NCBI GenBank assembly: GCA_035526435.1
Contig: DATLCI010000084.1
Coordinates: forward strand, 1 to 10,625
Source of the DNA: DATLCI01 sp035526435
GTDB lineage: Bacteria > Acidobacteriota > Terriglobia > Terriglobales > Acidobacteriaceae
DNA length: 10,625 nt
Direction: 5' to 3'
Part shown: piece after piece, positions 1-7,205 of the stretch
How positions within the stretch are numbered: position 1 is the stretch's first letter
Layout: every line of letters begins with the position of its first letter
The notes under the pieces: generated by a model
The model's database searches: none
Told to the model about the DNA's origin: nothing
The model's input: only the letters and a program-made list of their open reading frames with translations
Made by a program: the position numbers and the translations under genes

Positions 1-1835
1 GAATCTATCTCCATTCTTCCATTCCAACTGCGCAATAGGTCCGCGGCCTTCCGCAAGCGCTCCGAGGCGGCTTTCTGCCGGTCTATTGCATACACAAAGC
101 GCTGCGCCGCCAGACGGTCCATCTCTGAATGGGTATCCATCTGCAGCGTGATCATCTCCGCTGGCTGAAATTTCTTACCTGATTCCAATACGCGATAGAT
201 CCGTTCTGTCCGGAATGGCGAACCCCATTGGTTTGCGATCAGGTACGGATACCCATCCGGCGTGATCCGTCCATTCGCTGTCGCCAGTACTCCGCTAGCT
301 GGGTTAATAATGCTCGGTAGTTTTTCGAATGCTATGTAGCCCGACCATTCATAGTCGTCAATGTTTCCCGGTACCGGAAGTAGGCCGTCGCCTTTAGCCC
401 TTATTGGAATAAAGCCGGCGGTCTGGTAGCCGATGTTTCCATCTACATCGCCATAAACAATGTTTTGCGGAGCGCCGCCAAAGCTTGAAACCGCCGCGCG
501 GAATTGCTCCCAGTCCTGTGCCTGGCCTATCGCGTGAAAACGGAAAGCCAAAACCAGTGGATCGTAAATGGTCCACCGCAGTGCGATGCGTCGGGCCTCG
601 CCCGCAGGACTTACCAAAGGCCCGTGCCGGGTGATCACTACATCAAGAGGAACGTCTACTTGCCCTTTGACTTTGATGAATTCGTGGCGAACTTCTGCCT
701 TGTGCCAACCCGTCGGCGTCTCGTATTCCCCAGCTTCGTTGAAGTTTTCCAGGTAAAGGTCTTGCACGTCCGGCCCAACATTCGTAAATCCCCACGCGAT
801 GCGTTCATTGTGCCCCGCGATGACGAAAGGAAGCCCGGGAAACGAAACGCCTGCCACGTTGTATCCCGGAGCCTTGATGTGGACTTCATACCAGACGTTC
901 GGGATCGAATGTCCTAAATGCATGTCGTTTGCGACCAGCGGTTTTCCCGTCGTTGTGTGCGCACCTGAGATCACCCAGTTGTTGGACCCGGGAGTGCAAG
1001 CCTCACAAACGGTGTCCGTGCCGGCCGAGGGGGGCCAGCCTAGGCTGCTTCGCGCATCGTCATCGGGTCCGGGTGCGCCTTCGGGAGGGGCATCCGGCAG
1101 ATGCTGTTCCTGGCGAGGCAGCGCGGAAGGGGGACGGTCGCGCCAGGAAGAATTGGGATAAAGATCAGCCACGATCTCCGCGGGCAGGTCTTTGATCAAC
1201 GTCTCTCGTTCGAGCTCCAACGGATACTGGGTATTCAAGTTGCCCGAGATATTGATGCCCACCATCATCGAATCCACCGCGGTCCACGGCGTGGGCTTGT
1301 AGCCCAATACGCGGAACTCGATGGGTAGCTTTTCCATCTGGCGCTCCATCAATGCGTTCACTCCCTTTACGTAGGCATTGATGTGAGCACGTTCTACTTC
1401 CGATATCTGCGCGATGGCGCGCTCGGCGGCTTGAGTCAGGTTAAGTTGGCGCTGTTTCCGGTCAGTGGCCAGAGTTCTCGCACCCAGGATCTCGGAAAGC
1501 TGTCCGCGTCCGAATCTGCGCGACATGTCCATCTGCCACAGCCGGTCCTGCGCGGTAACAAAGCCTTGCGCAAAAAGGGCATCTTCCAGGGTCGCAGCGT
1601 TGATGTGCGGTACGCCCTGCGCATCGCGCAGCACCGTAACCGGTCCGGACAATCCTGCGACTGTCATAGTTCCGTCTATCTGCGGAAGGGAAGCAGTAGC
1701 GGTGTAATAGAACCACCCGCTGACTCCTGCAGCCGCAAGGACGAGTAGCAGCAATACCGTCGCTAGGCCGCGGAAGACGAGGCGTTTTCTATTTCGTGAA
1801 GTTGTGCGGTCGGGCGAAAGCGACGCAGTAGCCAT
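1..1835 (-). CDS. Penicillin acylase family protein (Ntn hydrolase), C-terminus cut by window edge
   Basis: Membrane-anchored or exported N-terminal-nucleophile hydrolase of the penicillin G acylase / acyl-homoserine-lactone acylase family, which cleaves amide-linked acyl groups. About 611 residues are visible; the family is usually 750-850, so the C-terminal part lies beyond position 1. A basic stretch (SRNRKRLVFR, residues 13-22) precedes a hydrophobic segment to about residue 42, a signal anchor. The alpha-subunit part includes VLRDAQGVPHI (about 68-78) and AQDRLWQMD (about 95-103). A Pro/Asp-rich spacer runs from about 231 to 276. The self-cleavage site is Gly283-Ser284 in PGSNNWVISG; Ser284 becomes the catalytic N-terminal residue. 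NDMHLG, GDVDGNIGY and TANGR follow. Asn521 is 237 residues after the nucleophile, close to oxyanion AsnB241 of E. coli PGA. ATG 1835 is preferred because GAGG lies 8 nt upstream; in-frame ATGs at 1856, 1871 and 1925 are alternatives. Substrate cannot be told from sequence. The family call is secure. Confidence 0.92.
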   Translation of the reverse strand, partial: MATASLSPDRTTSRNRKRLVFRGLATVLLLLVLAAAGVSGWFYYTATASLPQIDGTMTVAGLSGPVTVLRDAQGVPHINAATLEDALFAQGFVTAQDRLWQMDMSRRFGRGQLSEILGARTLATDRKQRQLNLTQAAERAIAQISEVERAHINAYVKGVNALMERQMEKLPIEFRVLGYKPTPWTAVDSMMVGINISGNLNTQYPLELERETLIKDLPAEIVADLYPNSSWRDRPPSALPRQEQHLPDAPPEGAPGPDDDARSSLGWPPSAGTDTVCEACTPGSNNWVISGAHTTTGKPLVANDMHLGHSIPNVWYEVHIKAPGYNVAGVSFPGLPFVIAGHNERIAWGFTNVGPDVQDLYLENFNEAGEYETPTGWHKAEVRHEFIKVKGQVDVPLDVVITRHGPLVSPAGEARRIALRWTIYDPLVLAFRFHAIGQAQDWEQFRAAVSSFGGAPQNIVYGDVDGNIGYQTAGFIPIRAKGDGLLPVPGNIDDYEWSGYIAFEKLPSIINPASGVLATANGRITPDGYPYLIANQWGSPFRTERIYRVLESGKKFQPAEMITLQMDTHSEMDRLAAQRFVYAIDRQKAASERLRKAADLLRSWNGRMEID

Positions 1836-1939
1836 GGATGAAGCCTCAGTGTGCATGGATTCTACGGACATGCCCCGGATTTGAAAATCGGTAGAAAAGC
1901 GTAACCACTTTCCCGAAAAGGCCATAGAATCGAGTCACC

Positions 1940-2092
1940 TTGGCCGATAAAGAGAAACAATCACCCTCGCAATCCCGTCGCGGTTCGCCTGCCGACACGT
2001 TGAACCCCAACGATAGCGGCGTCTTCCGCTGGTATCAGGACCTGCTGGATCGCATCCTGCCCAAAAAACCAGGTTCCCCTAAACAGCCCTAG
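1940..2092 (+). CDS. Possible small protein of 50 residues, unknown function
   Basis: Open frame from a TTG codon to TAG, too short for routine gene calling. The product has a charged, Ser-rich N-terminus, a middle segment NDSGVFRWYQDLLDRILP that could form an amphipathic helix (residues about 26-43), and a basic Pro/Lys tail PKKPGSPKQP. The composition looks protein-like and third positions are G/C-rich in the middle, which favours coding. No signal peptide or known domain is recognised. Its stop overlaps the oppositely read pepA stop inside CTAG, a tight convergent arrangement. It diverges from the acylase gene. Start evidence is weak: no real Shine-Dalgarno, though TAGAAT (1925-1930) lies 9 nt before the TTG and could be a -10 of a leaderless message. 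No matching -35 is visible. The intergenic stretch before it also has an imperfect inverted repeat at 1875-1891. It could instead be non-coding. Confidence 0.4.
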   Translation: MADKEKQSPSQSRRGSPADTLNPNDSGVFRWYQDLLDRILPKKPGSPKQP

Positions 2093-3603
2093 TTCTTGGC
2101 AAATCCCCGTACCAGCTCCACCAGCGTGCGCACCGCGATCCCGGACGGCCCTTTTGCGATCCATGGCTTGTTCTCCTCCATCCAGGCGACCCCCGCAATA
2201 TCCAAGTGGATCCATGGTTTATCCTCGACAAACTCCTGCAGAAACTTGGCCGCCGTAACCGCCCCGCCCCAACGTCCCCCGGAGTTTACGATATCTGCGA
2301 TACCGGACTTGATCATCTCTCGATATTCATCGTCGAGTGGTAAACGCCAGAATTTCTCGCCTGCCGATTGCTGCGCGGCCTGGAAGCGCGCATAAAGTTC
2401 ATCATCATTGGCGAAGATGCCGGCATTGACCATTCCCAGCGCCACTACGCAAGCCCCGGTCAGGGTCGCAGCGTCCACCAGGTGGGTGCAGCCTAGCTCG
2501 CGCGCATAGCAGAGACCGTCTGCCAGCACCAACCGTCCTTCTGCGTCAGTGTTAATGATCTCGATCGCCTTACCATTCATGGCGAACTGGACGTCGCCCG
2601 GCTTCTGGGCTGTTCCGGAGGGCATGTTCTCCGCCGCGCAAACAATGCCGATCACCCGGACATTCGGCTTCAACTGTGCGATGGCGCGCATCGCCCCTAT
2701 CATCGCCGCCCCGCCCGCCATGTCGTATTTCATCTTCTCCATGCCGTCGGCCGGCTTGATGGAGATCCCACCGGTGTCAAACGTGATGCCTTTGCCCACG
2801 AGTCCCAGCACCGGCTCGGCGGGCGCATTCGGTGGTTCGTAGCGCATCACGATCAACGCCGGCGGCTCTGCCGATCCTTGCGAGACGCTCCAGAATGACC
2901 CCATCTTCAGTTCCAGCAATTTGTCTTTGCCGTAGACTTCGCACTTCAACCCGGTTTCGCCGCACATCTTCTTCGCGCGCTCGCCCAGAATGGTGGGCGT
3001 CATCTTGTTGCCGGGCTCATTCACCAGGTCCCGGGTAAAATTCTGGCTCTCGCCGACGATGCGCCCTATCTCCAGCGCCGAATCGAGACTGTGTTTTTCC
3101 GCGCTCGAAGCGGCTACGATCGTTAACTCGGCAATGCTTTGGTCCTTACGATCACTCTGGTAATAATTCGGATCAAAGTCGCCGATGTAAACACCTTCGA
3201 CGATTGCGCGCAACGCCACGTCGGTCTTCAAATTGGCAGATTCCGGGACGGCGATTGCGATCGACTTTAGATTTCTCCCTTTGACGAACCGTACCGCAGT
3301 GCCGCCTATCCTGCGCGCTTCATCCGCACCAAACTTGGCGGCTTTTCCCCCACCAACCAGCAACAGCCTCTTCGCTTTTAGCCCCCGGGGGGCGTGGAGC
3401 AGCGTCGTCTCAAGCGCTTTTCCCGTGACGTCGCCGGATGCCAGGATTGCGGACACGGCGTCGATCACTGCCTTGTCCTCGCTTGCGACCTTTGCTTGCG
3501 GCTTCGCGTCTCGGTTCTTATCGGTGTTGTGGTCGAGCACTACCACGGCCAAGCATTCCGTCTCGGTGTCAGCTAAGTTCGAATAGATAAGTGTGGTCTT
3601 CAT
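2089..3603 (-). CDS. pepA: Leucyl (cytosol) aminopeptidase PepA, M17 family
   Basis: Cytoplasmic dinuclear-metal aminopeptidase that removes N-terminal residues, preferably Leu, from peptides; family members form hexamers. At 504 residues it has the normal length. The N-terminal domain (about 1-165) is variable, and the catalytic domain covers about 185-500. All expected active-site residues are visible. Lys271 and Asp276 lie in VGKGITFDTGG, Lys283 in SIKPADGM, and Asp294 in MKYDMAGG. Asp353, Glu355 and Arg357 lie in the family signature NTDAEGRL (351-358). These match E. coli PepA K270, D275, K282, D293, D353, E355 and R357 almost position for position. ATG 3603 starts 5 bp after the smpB stop, so the two are very likely co-transcribed; no strong Shine-Dalgarno is seen, suggesting reliance on upstream translation. 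Its end overlaps a possible small convergent gene. Some PepA proteins also bind DNA; nothing here shows that. Confidence 0.97.
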   Translation of the reverse strand: MKTTLIYSNLADTETECLAVVVLDHNTDKNRDAKPQAKVASEDKAVIDAVSAILASGDVTGKALETTLLHAPRGLKAKRLLLVGGGKAAKFGADEARRIGGTAVRFVKGRNLKSIAIAVPESANLKTDVALRAIVEGVYIGDFDPNYYQSDRKDQSIAELTIVAASSAEKHSLDSALEIGRIVGESQNFTRDLVNEPGNKMTPTILGERAKKMCGETGLKCEVYGKDKLLELKMGSFWSVSQGSAEPPALIVMRYEPPNAPAEPVLGLVGKGITFDTGGISIKPADGMEKMKYDMAGGAAMIGAMRAIAQLKPNVRVIGIVCAAENMPSGTAQKPGDVQFAMNGKAIEIINTDAEGRLVLADGLCYARELGCTHLVDAATLTGACVVALGMVNAGIFANDDELYARFQAAQQSAGEKFWRLPLDDEYREMIKSGIADIVNSGGRWGGAVTAAKFLQEFVEDKPWIHLDIAGVAWMEENKPWIAKGPSGIAVRTLVELVRGFAKN

Positions 3604-3608
3604 AAGTT

Positions 3609-4139
3609 TCAGTCCCGGTTCTTTCTCTGGCGTATCGCCTGCCGCGCTTCGGCTTCATCCGTGCGCCTGCGTTCCGTCTCGCGTTTGTCCCAGAGTTGTT
3701 TGCCCTTGGCTACTGCGATCTCGCACTTTACCCGGCCATTCTTGAAATACAGGCGTGTTGGGATCAGCGTCAGCCCTTTTTGTTGAATGATGGCGGCCAG
3801 TTTGCTCAACTGCTCGCGATGCACCAGCAACTTCCTCGTCCGCAACGGTTCGTGATTATGGATGTTGCCGTGGTCATATGGACCAATATGCGCATTCAAC
3901 AGCCATAGCTCGCCATTTTTTACCAGGGCATAGGCGTCCTTCAGGTTGGCTTGCCCGGTCCGGACGGACTTGACCTCGGTCCCTCGCAGCTCCACTCCGG
4001 TTTCCATCTTGTCAGAAAGAAAATAGTGATGTCCGGCCGACCGGTTGACTGACGCGTCCCGCTCCCCCGCGGCGATGGGGTCGCGTCGCGGATTCTTTGG
4101 CTTTTCCGGCTTGGTTTGGTGTGTTTGCTGGCGGGCCAT
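3609..4139 (-). CDS. smpB: SsrA (tmRNA)-binding protein SmpB
   Basis: Small basic protein that binds tmRNA and brings it to stalled ribosomes for trans-translation. As called it has 176 residues, slightly longer than the usual 150-160 because of a basic, Pro/Lys-rich N-terminal extension (about 1-30). The conserved OB-fold core starts at VNRSAGHHYFL (31-41) and contains GTEVKSVR (53-60), ANLKDAYA (64-71), LLNAHIGPY (80-88) and the RTRKLLVH region (100-107). GLTLIPTRLYFKNGRVK (122-138) follows. The C-terminal tail KGKQLWDKRETERRR is the segment that enters the ribosomal A/mRNA channel. ATG 4139 is preferred; a TTG five codons upstream (4154) is possible, and neither has a clear Shine-Dalgarno. 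It is the first gene of the smpB-pepA unit and diverges from the secretin operon. No ssrA gene is seen nearby. Confidence 0.96.
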   Translation of the reverse strand: MARQQTHQTKPEKPKNPRRDPIAAGERDASVNRSAGHHYFLSDKMETGVELRGTEVKSVRTGQANLKDAYALVKNGELWLLNAHIGPYDHGNIHNHEPLRTRKLLVHREQLSKLAAIIQQKGLTLIPTRLYFKNGRVKCEIAVAKGKQLWDKRETERRRTDEAEARQAIRQRKNRD

Positions 4140-4247
4140 GAAGAATGCAGTCAATTACGCACAAGGACGCTCACGTGCGTCACCTGCCAAACGTCTAATC
4201 TACCATAGCGGCTGGTCCCGGGACGGCTCCCCCGCGTCTGCGCCAAC

Positions 4248-4256
4248 TGCTATAAT
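4248..4256 (+). promoter_or_regulatory. Extended -10 promoter for the secretin operon
   Basis: TGCTATAAT is a perfect extended -10 element (TGn followed by consensus TATAAT at 4251-4256). No good -35 hexamer is present 16-18 bp upstream, where the sequence is C/G-rich, which fits extended -10 promoters. Transcription would begin near 4263, giving a leader of about 88 nt before the TTG start at 4351. The rest of the 211-bp gap between smpB and this operon (4140-4350) holds no other gene that I can support. I recognise no riboswitch or strong hairpin in the leader. The promoter is predicted from motif match only. Confidence 0.55.
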
Positions 4257-4339
4257 CTGCGCAAGTCGGCACGAACTAAGTGTCTGTATCGGCTCAGGTT
4301 ACAAGGGTGTCACAAGGCGAAAAACTCAAAAACTTCCGC

Positions 4340-4345
4340 AAGGAG
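4340..4345 (+). promoter_or_regulatory. Shine-Dalgarno that decides the secretin start
   Basis: AAGGAG lies 5 nt before TTG 4351. This fixes the secretin start at an unusual UUG codon directly before a signal peptide. The frame is open much further upstream, but that would run antisense into smpB and would bury the signal peptide about 100 residues inside the protein. Confidence 0.75.
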
Positions 4346-4350
4346 TCCCA

Positions 4351-6729
4351 TTGAGACTGTTGGTGCGTACCACCTTGCTTCTGCTTTTGGTCAGCCTCGC
4401 TCTTCCGCTCATCGCCGAATCTCCCCGCTCTCTCTATAACAAGGGCAAGGACGCGGAAGCGCGCCAGGACTTCATGGCCGCCTTTGAAAACTACCGGCAG
4501 GCATACGAGCAGAAGCCCAAAGAGCTGAAATACCGCATTGCTTACCAGCGCACCCGTTTCCTTGCCTCCGCTGCCCACGTCAACAAAGGACAAGACCTTC
4601 GCGAAAAAGGAAACGTGGAGGAAGCGCTCCAGGAATTTGTTTACGCCGCCAAGATCGATCCATCGAACGCCGCCGCAAGCCAGGAGGCCCGCAAGACTCA
4701 AGCCTTGATCGAGGGTGCCGCCGCGGGACAACCGGTTGCTCCCAAACCGATTTCTCCCATTACGAGGCGCCTGGAAGAAGCTGCGGGACCGACCGAACTC
4801 GCGCCGGTTTCGCCGCAGCCCATCACGCTGGAAATCTCCAACGACAGCAAACTCGTTTACGAGACCATGGGAAAGCTGGCCGGCATCAACGTACTCTTCG
4901 ATCCTGAATACGTTTCCCGGCGTGTCACCCTGAAACTCAATGCCGTTTCGCTCCAGGAGTCGCTCGATATCCTTGCGTTTCACTCCAATACCTTTTGGCG
5001 TCCAGTCACACCCAACACCATCTTCGTCGCCGCGAACACGCCCGCCAAGCGCCGAGACCTGGAACAGAACATCCTCAAGACCTTTTATCTCTCCAACGTG
5101 AACGCGGCGTCCGATCTGGTGGAAGTCGTCAACGTCATCCGCACCATGATTGCGGCCAGCGACTTCAAGATCATGCAGGTCAACTCGCAGAATGCCATCG
5201 TCGTCCGCGGCACTCCCGATCAGGTCGCCCTCGCGGAAAAACTCATTGGCGACGTAGACAAGGCCCGCCCTGAAGTCATCGTTGAAGTGGCCGTGATGCA
5301 GGTGCGGCGCGACAAGCTCCGCGACATCGGGATTCGCCCTCCCACTTCCGCTAGCTCCGCTATCAGTGTTGGCATTCAGCCCACGACCACGACGACCGGC
5401 ACCACCACGGGAACTACCACCGCTGCCACCGCGACCAACCTGACCCTAAATACCCTGGCCAACCTTAAAGACAAGGACATCGTCGTAAACATCCCCGCGG
5501 CCACCGTCAATCTTCTCTACAACGATAACAACAGCCGCCTCATCCAGAACCCGCAGATACGCGCCCTCGATGGCCAAAAGGCCTCGCTGAAGATCGGTGA
5601 CCGCATCCCCATCGCTACGGGTTCTTTCGGTAGCGGTTTCGGTGCCGGCGGTCTCGGCGCCAGCGGCTTGGTTAATACCCAATTCCAGTACATAGACGTC
5701 GGCGTGAACGTGGACATCACTCCGCGCGTATTCATGAATCGCGAAGTCGGATTAAAGATGGTGCTGGAGATCTCATCCGTCACCGGCAGCACCAACATTG
5801 GCGGCATCACTCAGCCCATCATCAGCCAGCGTCGCGTGGAACATGAGATCCGTCTCCGCGAAGGCGAAGTGAACCTGCTCGGTGGCATCTTCGAGCAGCA
5901 AAACACCAAATCCATCTCCGGCATCCCCGGGCTCGCCCAGCTTCCTTTTCTGAAGTACCTCTTTGCGGAAGAGCGCAATGAGAATGTTGAGAGTGAGATC
6001 GTATTCATCCTCATTCCGCATATCGTTCGCGGACAGGAATACACCGAGCTCAACAACCGCGCCATCGACGTGGGCACCAACACCAGCCTCGATCTGCGAC
6101 GCGTCTCGCGACCAACGGGTGTTGCTCCAGCAACCGCGGCTCCGCAGTCGCCTGTTCCGATGTCGAACCCGGTGCCCAATCCGAACAACGCTGCGCCCGC
6201 GTCCGTGGCGCCGCAGTCGAACAATCAGGCGCAGCCGACCCAACCGAACGAGTCCGGAGCCGCACCGCCTGCCGCACAGAATCAGAGTTCAACCGCACCG
6301 CAGGAGCCGGTTGTCCCCGGCACCATCTTTGTTGACCCCGCGGCTGCATCCCAGGCGGTGGGCCGGACTTTCAACATGAATGTGATGGTGCGCGGCGCCA
6401 AAGACCTGTATTCCGCGCCCTTGCAGATCAGCTACGACCCCAACACGCTCCAGTTGATCAACATCTCCAACGGTGATCTGCTCAGTCGTGACGGACAGCC
6501 GGTTGCCCTTGTCCACCGCGAAGACCTGCAAAGCGGTACCGTGCAAGCCAACGCAACGCGTCCGCCCAACACGTCCGGCATCAGTGGCGATGGGGTTCTC
6601 TACACCTTGACCTTCCAAGCCAAGTTCCGCGGCGATTCCACTCTAAACATCATTCGTCCCAGCTTTCGTAACAGCGCCTTGCAGCCTATCCCCATGGCGT
6701 CGAGCGGGGCTTCCATCAGCATCAAATAG
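4351..6729 (+). CDS. TPR-secretin-cohesin fusion protein (GspD/PilQ-like outer-membrane secretin)
   Basis: Predicted outer-membrane pore of a type II secretion or type IV pilus-like machine; 792 residues from TTG 4351. Domains in order: a signal peptide (about 1-23, LLLLLVSLALPLIA core) is followed by TPR-like helices with two visible repeats (about 25-110; AFENYRQAYEQKP and ALQEFVYAAKIDPSN). A Pro/Ala linker leads to an N0/STN-like domain (about 158-230). An N1-type domain (about 241-304, with FKIMQVNSQNAIVVRG) comes next. The secretin core (about 307-562) carries VEVAVMQVRR, LIQNPQIRALDGQKASLKIGDRIP and GIPGLAQLPFLKYLF, the last matching the family's GIPxLxxlPxLgxlF signature. A Thr-rich tract interrupts its start. 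A Pro/Asn/Gln-rich linker (about 588-655) precedes a C-terminal cohesin-like beta domain (about 656-792, with LQISYDPNTLQLINISNGDLL and GDGVLYTLTFQAKFRGDS). It is first in an operon with two pseudopilin genes, 9 bp before the next start. The secretin call is firm; the transport system it serves is not determined. Confidence 0.93.
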   Translation: MRLLVRTTLLLLLVSLALPLIAESPRSLYNKGKDAEARQDFMAAFENYRQAYEQKPKELKYRIAYQRTRFLASAAHVNKGQDLREKGNVEEALQEFVYAAKIDPSNAAASQEARKTQALIEGAAAGQPVAPKPISPITRRLEEAAGPTELAPVSPQPITLEISNDSKLVYETMGKLAGINVLFDPEYVSRRVTLKLNAVSLQESLDILAFHSNTFWRPVTPNTIFVAANTPAKRRDLEQNILKTFYLSNVNAASDLVEVVNVIRTMIAASDFKIMQVNSQNAIVVRGTPDQVALAEKLIGDVDKARPEVIVEVAVMQVRRDKLRDIGIRPPTSASSAISVGIQPTTTTTGTTTGTTTAATATNLTLNTLANLKDKDIVVNIPAATVNLLYNDNNSRLIQNPQIRALDGQKASLKIGDRIPIATGSFGSGFGAGGLGASGLVNTQFQYIDVGVNVDITPRVFMNREVGLKMVLEISSVTGSTNIGGITQPIISQRRVEHEIRLREGEVNLLGGIFEQQNTKSISGIPGLAQLPFLKYLFAEERNENVESEIVFILIPHIVRGQEYTELNNRAIDVGTNTSLDLRRVSRPTGVAPATAAPQSPVPMSNPVPNPNNAAPASVAPQSNNQAQPTQPNESGAAPPAAQNQSSTAPQEPVVPGTIFVDPAAASQAVGRTFNMNVMVRGAKDLYSAPLQISYDPNTLQLINISNGDLLSRDGQPVALVHREDLQSGTVQANATRPPNTSGISGDGVLYTLTFQAKFRGDSTLNIIRPSFRNSALQPIPMASSGASISIK
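5383..5436 (+). repeat. Thr-rich ACN-codon repeat inside the secretin gene
   Basis: Eighteen codons encode TTTTTGTTTGTTTAATAT (residues 345-362); 13 of them are Thr, written mainly as ACC and ACG. The DNA is a degenerate trinucleotide repeat that could change length in frame. It sits at the start of the secretin core, between the DIGIRPPTSASSAISVG segment and the strand VVNIPAATVN, where secretins often have a variable loop. Confidence 0.7.
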
Positions 6730-6738
6730 AAGTACACC

Positions 6739-7203
6739 GTGAATAGATTGCTAAAGCGTCGGTCGGAACTCGGGCTCACTCTCATCGAGCTGATGGTCGC
6801 AGTCGCCATCATCGGCATCCTGATGGCCGCCGCTGTGCCCATCGCACGCGTCCAGGTGAAGCGTGAAAAAGAACGCGAACTGCGGCGTGCGTTGTGGGAG
6901 ATGCGCGATGCCATCGACCGCTACAAAGACGCGGCCGACCGTGGCGCCTTCCAGACCAAGCTCGGCAGTGAAGGCTACCCGCCGGACCTCGAAACTCTCG
7001 TAAAAGGTGTAGACGTTCAGGGAAAGACCGTTCGCTTCCTGCGCCGCATTCCCGTCGATCCCATGACTGGCGGCTCCGAATGGAACCTGCGCGCCATGCA
7101 AGACGATCCCGATTCCACGACCTGGGGCGGACAGAATGTCTTTGACGTGACCACCAAGTCAGAAGCACAAGCCATCGATGGCACGTATTATAAGGATTGG
7201 TAA
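6739..7203 (+). CDS. GspG-like type II secretion pseudopilin, first of two
   Basis: Pilin-like subunit of a periplasmic pseudopilus; 154 residues. The N-terminus has a short basic leader (NRLLKRRSELG) followed by the prepilin peptidase site Gly12|Leu13 and the hydrophobic helix LTLIELMVAVAIIGILMAAAVP, with the conserved Glu at mature position 5. Leu instead of the usual Phe at mature position 1 is less common. The soluble part continues the helix (about 36-66), then YPPDLETLVKG and RIPVDPMTGGSEW (103-115), the Ile-Pro-x-Asp-Pro element seen in GspG proteins. It ends with an Asp-Gly-Thr-Tyr-Tyr-x-x-Trp tail. GTG 6739 is preceded only by a weak AGAAG. It starts 9 bp after the secretin stop and ends 2 bp before its paralogue, so translational coupling is likely. 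Assignment to T2SS rather than T4P is inference from the IPxDP element and the secretin neighbour. Confidence 0.9.
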   Translation: MNRLLKRRSELGLTLIELMVAVAIIGILMAAAVPIARVQVKREKERELRRALWEMRDAIDRYKDAADRGAFQTKLGSEGYPPDLETLVKGVDVQGKTVRFLRRIPVDPMTGGSEWNLRAMQDDPDSTTWGGQNVFDVTTKSEAQAIDGTYYKDW

Positions 7204-7205
7204 GT

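Noticed and set aside
1029..1034. Run of six G that could mark a frameshift in the acylase gene
   Set aside because: Counting codons from ATG 1835 through the run keeps the same frame (TGG CCC CCC TCG) into PGSNNWV, so the gene is intact here.
504..1748. Several plus-strand open frames opposite the acylase
   Set aside because: The minus strand encodes a continuous, motif-rich penicillin-acylase protein; the plus-strand frames have Arg/Ser-rich low-information products.
1875..1891. Imperfect inverted repeat between the acylase gene and the small frame
   Set aside because: Arms pair only with bulges and there is no second copy; too weak to call an operator or terminator.
4045..4350. Upstream extension of the secretin frame by about 102 residues
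   Set aside because: It overlaps smpB antisense, lacks a ribosome site and would place the signal peptide internally. TTG 4351 with AAGGAG is the better start.
4294..4983. Minus-strand open frame (about 229 codons) opposite the start of the secretin gene
   Set aside because: Antisense to the signal peptide and TPR coding region, with no protein-family features; a shadow frame.
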